Of a stretch of DNA of 64,000 nucleotides, positions 1 through 13,600 are shown piece by piece; within the stretch, counting starts at the first letter, position 1; every line of letters begins with the position of its first letter. A program made the translations under genes and the position numbers. This stretch comes from Kryptolebias marmoratus (Eukaryota > Chordata > Actinopteri > Cyprinodontiformes > Rivulidae), in contig NC_051434.1 of the NCBI RefSeq assembly GCF_001649575.2, positions 13,117,440 through 13,181,439 on the forward strand, given 5' to 3'. The notes below the pieces were generated by a model. The model saw only the letters and a list, made by a program, of their open reading frames with translations. It did no database searches and had not been told where the DNA came from.

Positions 1-141
1 TGATGTTTGTCTCTTTCTTACTGTTTATTCATTGTCACATGCTGTTTTTATTTTGTTTTTTAATTATGTAAAGCACCTTGAAATGCCTTGCTGCTGAAAT
101 GTGCTATACAAATAAAATTTGATTGATTGATTGATTGATTT
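1..141 (+). mobile_element. 3' tail of a LINE/SINE-type retroposon ending in (GATT)5
   Basis: A T-rich stretch is followed by a segment of the form 'TGTAAAGCACCTTGAAATG...GTGCTATACAAATAAAA' and then five GATT units at 121-140. This tail (a short hairpin-like GTAAAGC/GTGCTATA part, AATAAA, then ATTG-type tandem units) is very common in teleost genomes and ESTs as the 3' end of L2-like LINEs and the SINEs that use them. The family name is inference; only the tail is visible because the window starts here. Confidence 0.55.
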
Positions 142-1492
142 CTGCTATTTCCTACCAGCAGTTCATGCAAACATTAATTTAATTAATTTTTTAACCTTTA
201 CTCTGCCGTCACTCTTGCACAAGTCCTAAAAATGACAACTATTAAAGTCCAGCAATAGAGAACTCCTATAAGAGATCAACTGAGTAAATGACAAACTTTT
301 AAATAACAACTTTAAGGAGACATATGAAACCGTGCTTTATGTTGTATCATAACAAAACAGTGTTATCAGCGCAGACACCATTGTCTCCAAGTCAGCAAAG
401 CCCGCCCTCCCCCAGACAAGCCACCAATCACAACCTCTCCCTTCAACATTTATGATCAGGTACTCAGAGAGTACATGCACACAAGCTGAACGGCCCCTGT
501 GGCGTTAGCAGCCATTCCGCACGTTTAGCGCTCAGACAGTGAACTGAATGCAGGATAATGTCGCCGTAGCAACAAGCAAGGCAACTTGCGGAAATCGGAC
601 CACGTGTCAACAAAAATGTTCGACAGCTGAGCAGGATGCAGAAGTCTTATGTAACAGGCAGCGTTTGAACAGCATCACTCGTGTGAACCGGGAAAAGAAG
701 AGGAGAGAGACAGATTATTGACAGCGTGATGAGACGGGGCGTCTTCGCTGCTTTTTAGGAGCGGCGCCCTTCCAGATCGCCGCTCATGGAAATCAGTTGC
801 TCCCAGAATGCTTTGGCTGCAGCTAAGTTACTTGTTTCGGGGAGCGCCTTGGAACGAAGCTCCTCCAGGAGACACGCGGAAACCGTGGATGAAATTTTGA
901 AAATGGGAAATTTCCATTTAATGAACTCGAGAAAGGTTTTATATCAGAGTAATAAAAAACTAGCTAGCGAGCTAGCTCGGCAGAACAGACATTTTACCAA
1001 TTGACGGCAGGTCATTTGGATCGTAGTTAGCTAAAAGCAATAAAAGTTTGGCTTTTTCAGCTAAATTAACTTAACAGTTGTGAGGGCTAGTTTGTCATTT
1101 TAAAATTAGTGGCAAATGCCAAAGAAAAATAGATAAAAACATTAGCATTTTAGCCGATTCGCTTCGTTTTTATGCTTTATGTTCTAATACTAGTTTATAA
1201 AGTACATTTAGGGGGAGTGGGCGGGACCTAAAGCCCCACCTCTCCAGTGAGCAGACTCTGGTTCCAAAAATACAACCTGCTTATAAAACAGGCTGACTTC
1301 TGTTCGCAGCAGCAGAAAAAGGCGGGACTTGATGTCTCGCTTTATTTTGTACCATTAGTGGTAGAAACTGATAAAGCGTCTGTTTCTAATGGTGTAAATT
1401 ATTATATAACGCTAAAGTTCATGAATAAATGGATCCAATAACGTTCACTCCCCCTCTTTGGAAATCTAACTCTCGCGTCGTGCCGTTTGCAG
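142..1492. other. ppp1r9a intron upstream of the first visible exon
   Basis: This stretch has no exon I can link to neurabin. A moderately GC-rich part around 470-1000 carries a 72-codon open frame (786-1004, + strand) with no recognisable domain. It could be part of an old repeat or an unrelated exon; I cannot assign it. The rest is AT-rich intronic sequence. Confidence 0.5.
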
Positions 1493-1681
1493 CCTACGCG
1501 GGTGACCTTTGACCTTTTCCCCCTGAAGCAGACAGGAGAGTACGCCACGGACGACGAGGAGACGGGAACGGCGGCCGGTGGCGGCGAGAAGAGCATCGAG
1601 GTGTTTGACCTCCCGGAGACCGAGGACATCTTGTCCCCGTCGGAGTTGGACGCCACTAAACTCTACCAGAAGTTCCGAGAG
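1493..1681 (+). CDS. ppp1r9a: ppp1r9a exon a (post-PDZ acidic region)
   Basis: The acceptor is tttgcag|cct and the donor is gag|gtaagc; the exon is phase 0 at both ends (63 codons). It reads [13 protein letters not shown]..., then [18 protein letters not shown], matching the human neurabin segment with VTFDLFPL and VFELAENVDMLSPVEL. It is the first neurabin exon in the window. Confidence 0.92.
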
Positions 1682-4600
1682 GTAAGCCCCCAGCACGCTT
1701 CTCCTACGCTCAGCCTCCCGATGGAGCGTTTCACCGCCCGCGGGAGCCCATTAACATCTTTTAGTGTTCAGGAGAGTAAACCGCGAAGTGTTTGCCCACT
1801 CAGCCAGTAAAACAGCTTAGCCGAGGGGGAAAATGTGATTGAATTTAGCAACAATAGAAACCAATTTTTTTCACGATCCAAGCACCGTTTACCATCTCTA
1901 ACTCCTAATTTGAGCGATCAAAGACGCAAACACAGAAGCTCGAAAAGTTTTTTATTACTATTACTTTGCCTAACCCCGTTCCGTTGGACTTGACGCCCGC
2001 GTTCTCATCAGAGCGTATCATCACCTCTGCTCTGGACTCATTTTTTTTTTGTTTTGTTTCAGACAGAAGAAGCCAGATTTGTCACCGTGCCCAAAATATG
2101 AGCTTGAACTCAAACGCTACAGCAATAAAACGGAACATTAATTTACTGTCTGGTAACTCAGCTGTTCTTTTTTTAGGCCGCCGAGTGGCTGGTAATGTTG
2201 ATTGATCACTCCACCGCCGTGCCTCTGAGGCGTATTTTACCTCCACAACAGTTGTATAACATTTAACACAAGATTTCAGCAGGGTGTACACGCTCATGCT
2301 GTCGTCTCCTCTTTTTGTGTTTTAACCTGAACTAGTGCAGTGGTAATCATTTAGATTTAAAAATCTTTAGATTTTCAGCATGATCCACCTTTATATTTTG
2401 ACAGTTTTCATGACATTAGCTTTAAAACAGAATGTTTTTTGTTGTGTTTCTTTTCTTAAAAGCCATACAAAGCTTTAGACTTCATGCTAACTTTTGATTG
2501 ACTCCTGAAGCCGCTCATCTTTCGTTTCATCGCGAGGCTCTCCCTCCGTCTCTCTCCTCTGAGAGCAAATGTCAGAAGCGAGAGAGCCGGGGCCTGCAGG
2601 AGACGGACGGGGTCGGCTGCCTCCGTCACTCACGCTGCATCGACCGCGGAGGGAGCCTGCGCAGCCGTGCGTCCCATCATCCGACCGCCTCCGCTTCCCC
2701 TCTCCCTTTTCTCACTTTTGCCCCGTCTCTGTCTCCCAACAGCTCCAGATAAAACACACGGTGACAGAGGCCGAGATCCAGAAGCTCAAAAACAAGGTAA
2801 GTCTGGAAATGTGTGCGAAACGGGGAGCTGCTCGATGGAAAACAATCTGTCAGCCATAATCTGTCTTTGTTGCTGTCTCTTCAGCAGGTCACCTCGTGGT
2901 TTTGGGATTAAATTCTCCTTCTGTCACTACAATCCACATGTGCGCACACACTACGCTTCTGTTTTCGCCCAAAGTTGTTGTTTTTTTAGGCCTAATTTCA
3001 TTCATTTCCACATTAATGAGGTGGAAGTCAAAATGATTGATTGAAGTGGTGTCTGAAAAGCCTATCAAAGGGTAATGATGGGTCCGCATTTCCGTGGAAA
3101 TAAAAGGCATGCCGTTCGTGCTCTCGGCTCAGATTTTGCACTAAAAAGACAATTTGCTGTCAATTAACCGCTCAGTGTTTTATGTAAACTGCAGAAGCTT
3201 GTTGCAAAAAGGAAACGCCTCGTCGATTACTGCCGAAGAAATGCAAAGTCGGCTAAAGGTTGCTTCTGCGTACTTGCAGTTGGCCTCGGTAGAGAAGGAG
3301 AAGCAGCGCTGGGAGAAGGAGAAGAGCCAGCTGAAGGCCAGCATCGAGGAGAACAAGGAGAGAATGCTGAAGCTGGAGAGCTACTGGATCGAAGCGCAGA
3401 CCCTCTGCCACACGGTCAATGAGCACCTGAAGGAGGCGCAGGCCCAGTACCAGACCCTGGAGAAGAAGTACAACAAGGCCAAGAAGCTCATCAAGGACTT
3501 CCAGCAGAAGTGAGTGAACTCGGGTTCAGCGGCTCGTTAAAGAAGTCTTTGACCGCTAAAACTCAAGTCGCAATTTATTGCAATCAAATCCAGCAGAGTG
3601 AAATTAGAAGTGAAGATTATTGTAATCAGTCATGTTGCCGTCTAATTAATCTTTAAAACACTTTACTTTATACCCAGAATCATAATGATATTTTAAATTA
3701 AAAAAAATGTAATGAGATCATCTGACTACCTATTATAAGAATAATAAGACTGCATTGTTTGTAACAACAAAAACAAACGTTAGGATCAGACGGATCATTT
3801 TACATTTAATAATAGATCTTTTCAGAGTTTAGCAAAAGTTTTAAAAGAGCAAATCTGGACATACAAATCAAGTTCCTTCACATAAAAACAGACATACAAG
3901 CGAAGGTTAGACTACATTAAACAGAATTCAGTAATCGTCTCCAGCTTTCACGTCCTCACAATGAAAGTTTGGGTGCAACAAAATAAAAGCCAACTTAACA
4001 AAAAAAAAAAATTATTTAACATAATCTTAAATAAAAATGGGATTTGCTAAAATTACATTTAATGCAAAAAGAAAAAAAACAAACATTTTGAAAGTCATGC
4101 TAACGCATCAACAGTATGTTAGCTAACTGCTAACATCAGCTAACTGACAATGTTAGCATGCTAACCAGGTGTTTTATCACCTTTATTTAGTTTAGCATGT
4201 TAACCTGTTTATAATTACTGATTAGCAATACTTATAGTTGACAAGAGGGTTTTTTTTTAATTTTTGAAGCTGTTTATAAAATAAAATGCAACATTTTCCC
4301 GGCAGAACACGTCACCCCTGTCGTCACAGGGGGTGTCCACATTTAGGAGGCAGAAACTAATTTATGTTTTGTTTTGTTTTTTTTTGACAAATTCTAGGTT
4401 GAATCAGTCTGTTAATGATACAGACGGGCCAAAACAAAAAAAACCTGTCTGAAAATGCCTCAGTATTTCCAGGCAGCCGAAGCTTCTTACTTGGGGGCCA
4501 CCTTTAAATGCTGGTGCCGATATCATCTTTAAATCTCGCTAAATACCCTCTCAAAGTTCGGTGTCGAAGCCGAGCTAATGGAAAACCTAAAACCTCTTGT

Positions 4601-7600
4601 GAAGATTAAACAAAAAGGCGCTTTAAGGTCAAATAAAAAAAGCATGATTCCGTTCATGCTTTAACTCGATTCTCTCTGTCTCTCTTTGTCTTTTCATCCC
4701 GAGTTGTATCCCATTCCAACAAGAAGAACCAAGTTGGCAGTCTAATGCAAGTTCCATTTCCTGTTTTTTTTGTTTTTTTTTCATCCGGTTACTCCTTCAG
4801 TCAGTCCCATCAGAACCTCTACTTCTCAGCACCAGTCTGATGGACTCTAATTGGCTCAGGCCCTGCGGGCCAAATGGAAACACTGATGAAACAAACCCTC
4901 CATGCGTATCTGTAGACCGAGGACAGAGCTGCCGAGGCAAGGCAGGGAGACAAATAAGCAGGAGAGAAAGGCTTTTTGTTTCCCTGCAGTATTTGTTATA
5001 CGAGTTCCTTGCGAAACACCAGAGTGAGACATTAAACACATCTAAGCTTGGAGCTGGAGATATTGCGAAGGTTTCCATCCGCCGACACGTAGACGCTCGG
5101 CACATCGCATTTCACACCTTCTCCTTTTCCTCCTCCAGGGAGGTGGAGTTCATCCAGAAGGAGGATGCGGAGAGGAGGCGGCTGGAGGAGGCTGAGAAAG
5201 CTCACCTGGCTGAAATCCAGGGACTGCAAGTCAGGGTAATATCACTTTGCTTGTTTTTTGTTTTTTTTTGTTGCTTCAGTCTTATGCTGCTCATCTCTCC
5301 TGGCTGTTCAAAATGGAGCGTCCAGTCAGAGAAGCCCAGCTTCGGCCGTGCAGCTGCGTGTGAAACATGAAAATCTAGCTCGGGCTAAATCTACCTGATC
5401 GAAAAGATCAGGTTAGGTAGGCCAGCCCCCTGCGAGTTTTTTATTTATTTATTTATTTCAAACTGAGCAAAAAACCTGAGTGATGATCTTTTAGTTGCGT
5501 CGTTTATTTTGGTGCTTTAAAGCAGCTGTTTTGACAGGTCAAATGCCTCCGGCTCGTTAACATCGATCCGTTCCTCTCTGGCAGATTGCAGCGCTGGAGT
5601 CCGAGTTAATGCAGCTGATGAAGCAGAATGGCATCCAGGTCAACAACAACAACAACAGCAGTGGCGGCAGCAGCAGCAGCAGCGGCAGCTCTGAGAGGCT
5701 CAGCGCTCAGCATCACAGCCCCAGCAGAGCCGCGACGAAACCCGAAGGTCTGTTATTCCGGGTACTGATCTCTGCCAGAACCATTACTGAAGCGCTTCTT
5801 TCCTTTTGTTCCAGTAGAGAGGCCAGTAGGAAGTTTGTCCACACCTCGTGGACATAAACGTCACTGCATTTCTCAAGTTTCTTTAAAACGTGAAGAATTT
5901 CATGTAAAAATTAAGGGGGTTATTTAGGGTTCTCTGCAATTAAACAAGATTAAAGCATCATATAAGGGCTGTTTTTGTCAGCAGATGCTTCAGATTGTAT
6001 CAACATGTAGGATTCTAGTTGAAAAGTTGCCCATTTTTATGGCAGAAATCAAAAGAAGCAAAAAAAAAAAACCAAGTAGGTTTTCGCATTTACTCCAAAA
6101 CGTGGCGCAGATTTTAAAAGAACTTACTGTAGATCAGGAATTTGGAAACGCCGTTCATAACGCCTAAGACAAAATGGCCATAAGTCAGACGGTTTTACAG
6201 CTAATGAGCTAAAATGTTGGCGCGGCGGTGCCTGAGAGTGATTTACATCGCATGCTCCAAGTAGCTTTGCATAAAACCTTGGCGTTAACTGTCAGCCCTG
6301 TCCGTGTGTTCGCAAAAGCCTCCCGAACCGTCGGACGCGGCTGAAGACGCTCTCTGACTCCACGTGTCCCGCGCTTCCGACTTAGAAGTAATTCAGTTTG
6401 GTTCGGTCCTGTCAACATGCCGATATCCACACTCCGTGCTGGAGCGGAGGCCAGCCAATTGAAATACGCATCCCGAATCCTCCGTCCGATCCGGCGCCTT
6501 AACCTTAATCTTAACCTTAACCTTAACGCGCTTGTACCTCTGACCTCAGTCTCCCTCTGAACGTCTGCGACCAGAAACAAGCACATAATCCGCATCGGGC
6601 ACATCTGTTCGGCCGGGCCTGTTGGAGCTTTTTCTCGGGCTGCTCCGCGTCCGATGGCGTTACGAGTGATCGGATCCTCCCCGGCGTGGAGCGTTGCGGG
6701 TCATTATGCAATATTGAAACAAAAACGGTGGCGAAGGGAGGAGTTGAGCGACGCAGCTGGAATGGAATAAAAGGAAAAGAAGGCATGCGGGAGACGAGGA
6801 AAGAATCTGCTGAGAAATTCATTTTTTGTTTTTTTTCTTTAAAGTTTAGGCGATTAAACTTTTGTATCGTCAGCGTCTTCTCGAGCACTTGGAGAATTAG
6901 CAGGAGGGGGAAACAAGAGCTAATTGGGTGTGTTATTAATTAGCGTGTAAGTATATTTTTGGAGGAGATTTTTAGCGTTTCACTTAGCGGAGGATGCAGG
7001 TCAAATCCCGTGCCTCGTAATTATAAACCCTTAAGAAAAGGAGAGGCGCCCAGAACTGATATAACTGTCATGTCCTGAAGGTCACGTTCCACGCCGCGCC
7101 TTCCTCAGCTTTCTCTTTTTTTGTTTTCTTTCTTTGTGGCTGCAGATGTTAGAGAGGGATCTCGCGAAAAGGAGGACGACACAGAAGAAACCCGAGACGC
7201 CTTCCGTTCCGCAGAGGGAGAGGTTCGTAACAACACGCCCAGCAAGACTTTTGTCTTCTACCACGTGGAACGGAACCGTTGGCGTTTGGATTAGCAGGCA
7301 GACGCGTTATCTGTCGGCTTTTATTACAGTTAGAGACGCACCGATTACAGTCCTCCAGGTCGGCTCAGCTACAGACGTTTACTAATCTCTGACCTGCCGA
7401 TTCTGAGTCTGGATTATTCCGATTTCTTCTTAAAATCTATAATCACGTGAAATTAAATGCATAAATATTTGCTATTTTCTGGTTGAGCACAAAAAAAGCA
7501 TCAAGTTCCAGGACAAATAATTACAGCATGGATCCTCGTTAAGCCAAATTATAGCTGCCTGACCCTGTTTTATCTTTTTGGCTATGGTTCATTTTTTTAA

Positions 7601-10600
7601 ATTTCACACCTCAAAGCTTACAACTGCATTATATCACAGGAAAATCCTGTTTTTTACTAAAACGTCCCAGTTTAAAAATCATTTGCTGTGGTTATAATAA
7701 AAATCCTATTTATTGTTTCCGGTTTTAGATTGTTAACTTATTCATGCATCCTGTTCTGACTGCATGCATGGCAAATTACAGCTCGATAATCATAGCAGTT
7801 TATTAAATCTTTCCTTTTACCTGCTGGCACCCCGTCATATGTCACCTGTCTAGATCCTTAGATCTTTGCAGAAAACAAGCTTCTGCTGGAGAAAGTTGGC
7901 AAAAATAAATCAGTCAGTCGATCTGAGTGTTATAGTTTTGATTGACCGATCTCTGGTGGAGCTGAAAAGAAGGCGTGGCCTGTCAAGAGCTGAATAATCG
8001 GTGCATTCTTGTGATTTTTTTTTTCAGTCAGACAGGCTGCATTTATTCTCATTAGACCCCATTTCATGAATGTTTTGTATCATCATTGTAAGTTCACAAT
8101 CCTGTTTATGTGTCTGTAACCACTGCCCCTTTCACTATTAGGTAATAATGAATTAATTGTTGTGGTTCTGTGTGTGTGTGTGTGTGTGTGTGAGGGAGGG
8201 GTTGTTGCTCTAATTGGGCCTGCGGCGCTGTCACCACTTCTCGTGTCTCCCTCCCTGTGTGGTAATAACAGCCACGGGCTTGTTGTTTTTCCGGATGAGA
8301 GGCTCCCGTGTCGCTGATGCCGTCACTTAGCTCGGCGAAGGTAGGGAGGAGTTCAGATAGGAGGGACGAGGCGGGATTCGAACTGGCGGGGAAAAAAAAA
8401 CAACAACAACAAAAAAAAAAAAAAAAAAAAAAGCCGCCTCGCCATTGTCGGAAAAGACGGCGAGGAATTAGAGATGGTTAAAAGCATGTGAAGCGACTCC
8501 TGTCAGTCACGCCACTCTTTATTTATTCTCAGTATTCTCTCCGCAAGCATCACACTTTTCTCGCGATGATTCAACACTTCCCACCCTCCTATTTACTCGA
8601 ATCACCTCCTGGATCGATCTTTTCCCCTCTCTGTCCGTCCTCAGGTCTCCATTTGTCACGACGCAGGAGGAAGCAGCCTTAAAGCCCCTGGCAGAGCAGC
8701 TCTGCATGGTTGGTTCAAAATTAGCTCACACAGCTTTCAGGGCATCACGTCTACTGATGTCCAGTTTGCTTGTTTGTTTGTTTTTAAACATATATTTCTC
8801 TGTGTGGTGTTTCCAATATAGGCTCTCCTGCGAAGTCAAGCTCAGAGACCCACAGACAAGCACCGGGCCCCGGGTGAGGCCACGCCGTTGCTTTAATAAC
8901 TTTCTGACAAGATCATTTTGAAGGGCTGTGTTCGTAGCCGCCGACGGGGGGGACGGAATAAGAGCACGAAAACTAGCTGGTCTCAGGTGGAGCAGACAGC
9001 ATCAGATTCGACCCGAAACACACGACACTACCTGGAGTGCGACGTAATTCAGTAAAGGCTGACGGGGGGAGGAGAGGGCGTCAGGAACCACAATACAGTA
9101 CTGATGATGAACACACGAAAGGCAGCCCTGGCTGAACAGGAGGGGGCCAATATGAAGAGATTGATGATGATGGAAGCTGAACAATAAACAGAACAACAAC
9201 TACCTGAGGACACAAGGGGCGCGTATAACAAAACAGAGTAGAAAAAGAAGCTTCATCAGCCTAAATCCTATTTAGAGAGTTTTACGTTTAAAAAAAAACA
9301 CTGATGGAAACGAACACAGGCATGGTTTCATGCTACTCTTCTTTAAAAACAAAACTTACTGGTGGAGAAGTTGAATGTGTTTTACTCTTAAAGCTACGGC
9401 TCAGATTGTTTATCATGTGGTCCCGTGGAAAGGATTTGAGGAATAAACATCTTACCTGTTGTAGGTAGCTCTTTGGAGGCCTAAACGGGCTTTAGTTCTG
9501 ATCGGGCTGACGAGCGGACGGCTAGTCCGATCAGGACCAAGACCGAAGTGTCATTTTAGGAACAACTCCAACCCCCAGAGCTTCACAGCGGTGGACCTGC
9601 TGGAAGTCCTACAGCTAGCTGCTGCTGCTTTTAACTCACATATAACCAGCGACATTTGTGGAAATATTCATGTCGTGCGAATTCGGCAGCGATAGAAAGC
9701 AGCGTTTAGCATGAGGTGCTTTAAAATGGTGTGAAGTGGAGTTGTTTGAAGATGCAGTAAACACTTTAGCTCATTTCTGTTAGCTCATTTCACTTCTATT
9801 TAAACTCTATTTCTATAATCTGAGGCTGTTCAGAGAAGCATCTACAACAGGTAAGATACTAATTGTTCGAAACCTTTCCACAGAATCCTATTTTATAAGA
9901 TCTGAACTGTCATTTTAGGACCAATTAACTAATCAATAAATGGAGGATTACAGTGTAATCAACCAATTTTCTGTCATATCTGCTCAAAACATCTAAATCT
10001 AGACCTCAGCTTAGTGTAGCTTTGCACAGTGGAGCCTTTTAAAGCCTGACGCAGCTTCAGAAGCTGATTTTAGCTCCATTTTAAGTCTGGCTCAACACAG
10101 TTCATAGGACTAAGAAGAAACAGTGTTAGTGTTTTATTCATTAGGAACCTTTAGTCAGACAAATGTAAGTAAGGAGATATTTTTAACATTTAAATAGTAA
10201 TATAATAGTAATATACAGTGGTTTTAAAGCCTGGTGGTGGTGGTGGATTATATGTGGGGGGACTTTAAACACGCTCTGTTACAACCCAAATCTGCCTCAC
10301 ATGTTTTTTACTCAACTTTTATTCGTATTTGTTTCCCCCCCTCTCCACATTCTTGTCCAGCTCTCCCCTCAGGAAAGGCAAAGTGAAGGACAGAGATCCC
10401 CGAGCTGAGCCTGGGAGCAGGTAAACCGGGTTCAGAAAGAGCCACGTTTATTATTATAACGGCAGCTGTGTTTGCAGGTCGTCACTCGTCGTACAGTGAT
10501 CGTCCTCGCTGACTCGTGTTTAATTCCTCCTGCCCACCATTTATTTCTCTCTTTCTCCCCCCCGCCAGTTCCACGGAGCCGTCAGCTGATGACAGCCCGG

Positions 10601-13600
10601 AGAAACTCAAATCCAAGGTAATCTTTTACAGAGACGACGTTAAAAGCCAGTTTGCATTTTGTGTTTTTTTTTTATAAATCTGGTGAGCATGTGCTGCATC
10701 ACTGCCATATCATCTGTTTTTTTTTTTAAGTTTTATTCGTTCTGCAGGCTTGTTTTAATGCGTTGTGTTATTTCTGTTAAACAGACCTCACTAACACGGC
10801 CCCAGTTCTTCTCCTATTCCCGTTATGTGGTATCGTATCGTTTGCTCTTTTCTCCTTTATGATTTCGAAATAAAAATCACCTCGCTCTCTTAAGAGGTCA
10901 TTCGAAGGCCAGCGTAATTGTATTTTATTACACTTAAACTCTATTTCACTAAAACAAGCTCATTCAAACAGGTAAGATATTAACAGTTCACAGAATGTCA
11001 CTAAAACAATTTCTGAAGTGTCGCTTTAACTAAAAGAAATCAACGATTACGCCAATATTACTGTGGCTGTCTGCTGTAATGTGGGTTACCTCTGCACAAA
11101 ATGTCCATTTTAGCAACTTTTCAACTATTAAATAAACCAATTTGTTTGGATATGATCATATATCTTGCACTAATAGACGGCACAGGAGGATTAAAGTTGT
11201 TAACGTGGACGTTTCTTGCGGCGCAGGTGCAGTCGATCCGCTTTTAATCCACTATGATATCAGATGTGGTTCCCCCCTGCTGGATTAAAGGGGAGATTAT
11301 GCGTTTGATCCTGAAACACGTCCTGGCTCTTCTCCTCTCCTCCTCGGAGGACAGGCTTAAAACGAAGACGAGTGCACATCTGACGGCGGCCATGCCAGGC
11401 TGCGAGGTGTCGACTCCAGAGCGTCAGATTAGTCTGACTCAAGCGACCCCCCCTCTCCCCCCGGAGCAGCTGGAGACCAAATCTTTTATTACGTGCGGAA
11501 AGTTGGCTTCCATTTAGGCTCGACTCTCCGCCGCGAGCCGAAGACAACCTTTCAACCTTCATCTAACGATGCCACAGAGCGCCGCGTGCACATTTCTCCT
11601 GATTACGCCTCTCAGCAGCTATTGCCTCTGAAAGTTGGAGGACAGATATTGGATTTTAAAGCCAATAAATTGCTTGATTGTCCACACTGTCTTACACTCA
11701 TAAGGACAACCTTCCACCGTCATTACATCGCTGTAATGAGGGATGTGCACTCCTCTTCCTGCTCGTTCCTGCTCGATTATATTACTCCGCTGTAGCTTTG
11801 ATCGCTTTGAAATTAAAGGGAAGCCCTGACGATTCTGCTTCCCGATCACTTTTCTCCTCCCTTCCATCTAATCGACAATGTTCTGCCACAGAGTGGGTCG
11901 TACGTCTCTCACGTTTTTGGTTCACCCGCCCCCCAGGCGCCGACCCGGAGCGCCGACCTGAGCGCCAGCAGCAGCAGCAGCAGCAGCAGCTCGGTGGAGA
12001 TCAGTGGCCTGATCGGCGCCGCAAAGATGTCAGGACGCTCGCACACGCCAGTGCTGTCCTCGAATGAGGTACCGCGCCGCTTCATCTTCAAATGTTCGAA
12101 AAAAGCAAAACTAACTCACGTCAATGAGCTGCTTATTATTTTGTGGATTTGTCTCACAGGTAAAACTTGAGTTTTTGGGTTGTTTTTTTTTGCTGAAAGT
12201 CAGCGACGTCGTTCAGATGTACAGACTTGAAATGTTGCGGGTTTTCTGTGGAGGAAGGCATTTTGTTTCTGCTCTCTTAACAACCCTGTCCCTCTGTTTT
12301 CTCTGTGCTGCGTTCAGAGCCTGGACATGATAGAGGACGAGGTGAGGACGCGCGGCGCTGTGCATGTGTCTGTGTTGTTGTTATTGCTGCCGCCGTGATC
12401 GGACGGATCCGTGATCGTTTTCACTCCGCACGCGCCTGACAGAGTTCACGCGCGTGGCTGGAGGCCCTACAATCACTTTTATCCCGCCGCCAAGATAACA
12501 TTTAAATTTTATTAGATCTGGCCCTCCCGTCTGTGACGAACTGAGTCTTCATTGCTTCTCATTTTGCTTTAAAAACGAAGCCTGTTTAGTGAATTTTAGG
12601 AAAGAAAAGGAAGTTTCAGGTTCTCAGTAATCTATGATTTGGATGTGGAGAAGAGCTACAGATAAGATCAAATGGAACATAAAACTCTTGTTGATGAACT
12701 CGCAATATCAGATATCTGACTTGAGTTAATGTGCATCATTAACTCAAGTGTCTGCTTCAGTGCATCTGTTTTATTTTGTTCGTTAAAGAGAGTTTGTTCT
12801 GAATTCTATATAATCTGAATGATTTGATGTATTACATCAAAAACCAGGGTTAATTTATATACCTTTTCAATGAAGATTGATGGACAACGGCCCTTGGCTA
12901 GGATCAAGTTTTTAATTTTGGCCCCACTTGTGTTTCTGAGTCAAACCCCCCCCCCCCGAATCTACAGCATCAGGGATTCTGCGACGCTGCAGAAAACAGA
13001 CCAGATTTTTCAGAGATCGCCACAAAACAAAACCAGCATTTCACAAAAACACCAGACTGAAATGTCCAAAACAAGATGGCGAAACAGAAAATGTAAAGTT
13101 TTAATCATCCCACAAACAAAAAGGGGGGGAGGGAGGAGAGGGGGTGGGGGGGGGGGGANNNNNNNNNNNNNNGGGGGGGGGGTGACTTTTCTGAAATTAC
13201 AGCAAAGCAAAGATTTCAGAATGTATTTCGCAAACTGTCTGGTTTTTGTTTGGCACCTCGGAGCCACAGTGAAACTTTGCCTCTAAATGCCGATTGTAGT
13301 TTAGCTGCTGAGTCTGTGAATGTGTGGGTTTATCTGTCTGTTAGCAAAATATTTCATGCCCCACTGAGCAGATTTTAGTGAAACTCTCAGAAAGTAACCA
13401 CTGGATGTACATCTACAACTGATTACATTTTTGATGGGAATTAACCCAATTAAGAATGTCTGCCACAGCTAATTAAGCCTGAGCATTTACAAAAACGGAT
13501 CCTGTAAGAGCTGCGTTTAAAACTGTAGCATGAGAGGAACGCTCCCGTTTTTAATTTCACATGAACTCATTTATGACAGGCGCTTTGAGTCTTTAGTTTT

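Noticed and set aside
6497..6527. CTTAAC tandem repeat resembling a telomere variant
   Set aside because: The unit differs from CCCTAA and the array is very short.
8345..8395. ggattcgaact resembling a tRNA B box
   Set aside because: No matching A box, acceptor stem or anticodon arm at the right spacing.
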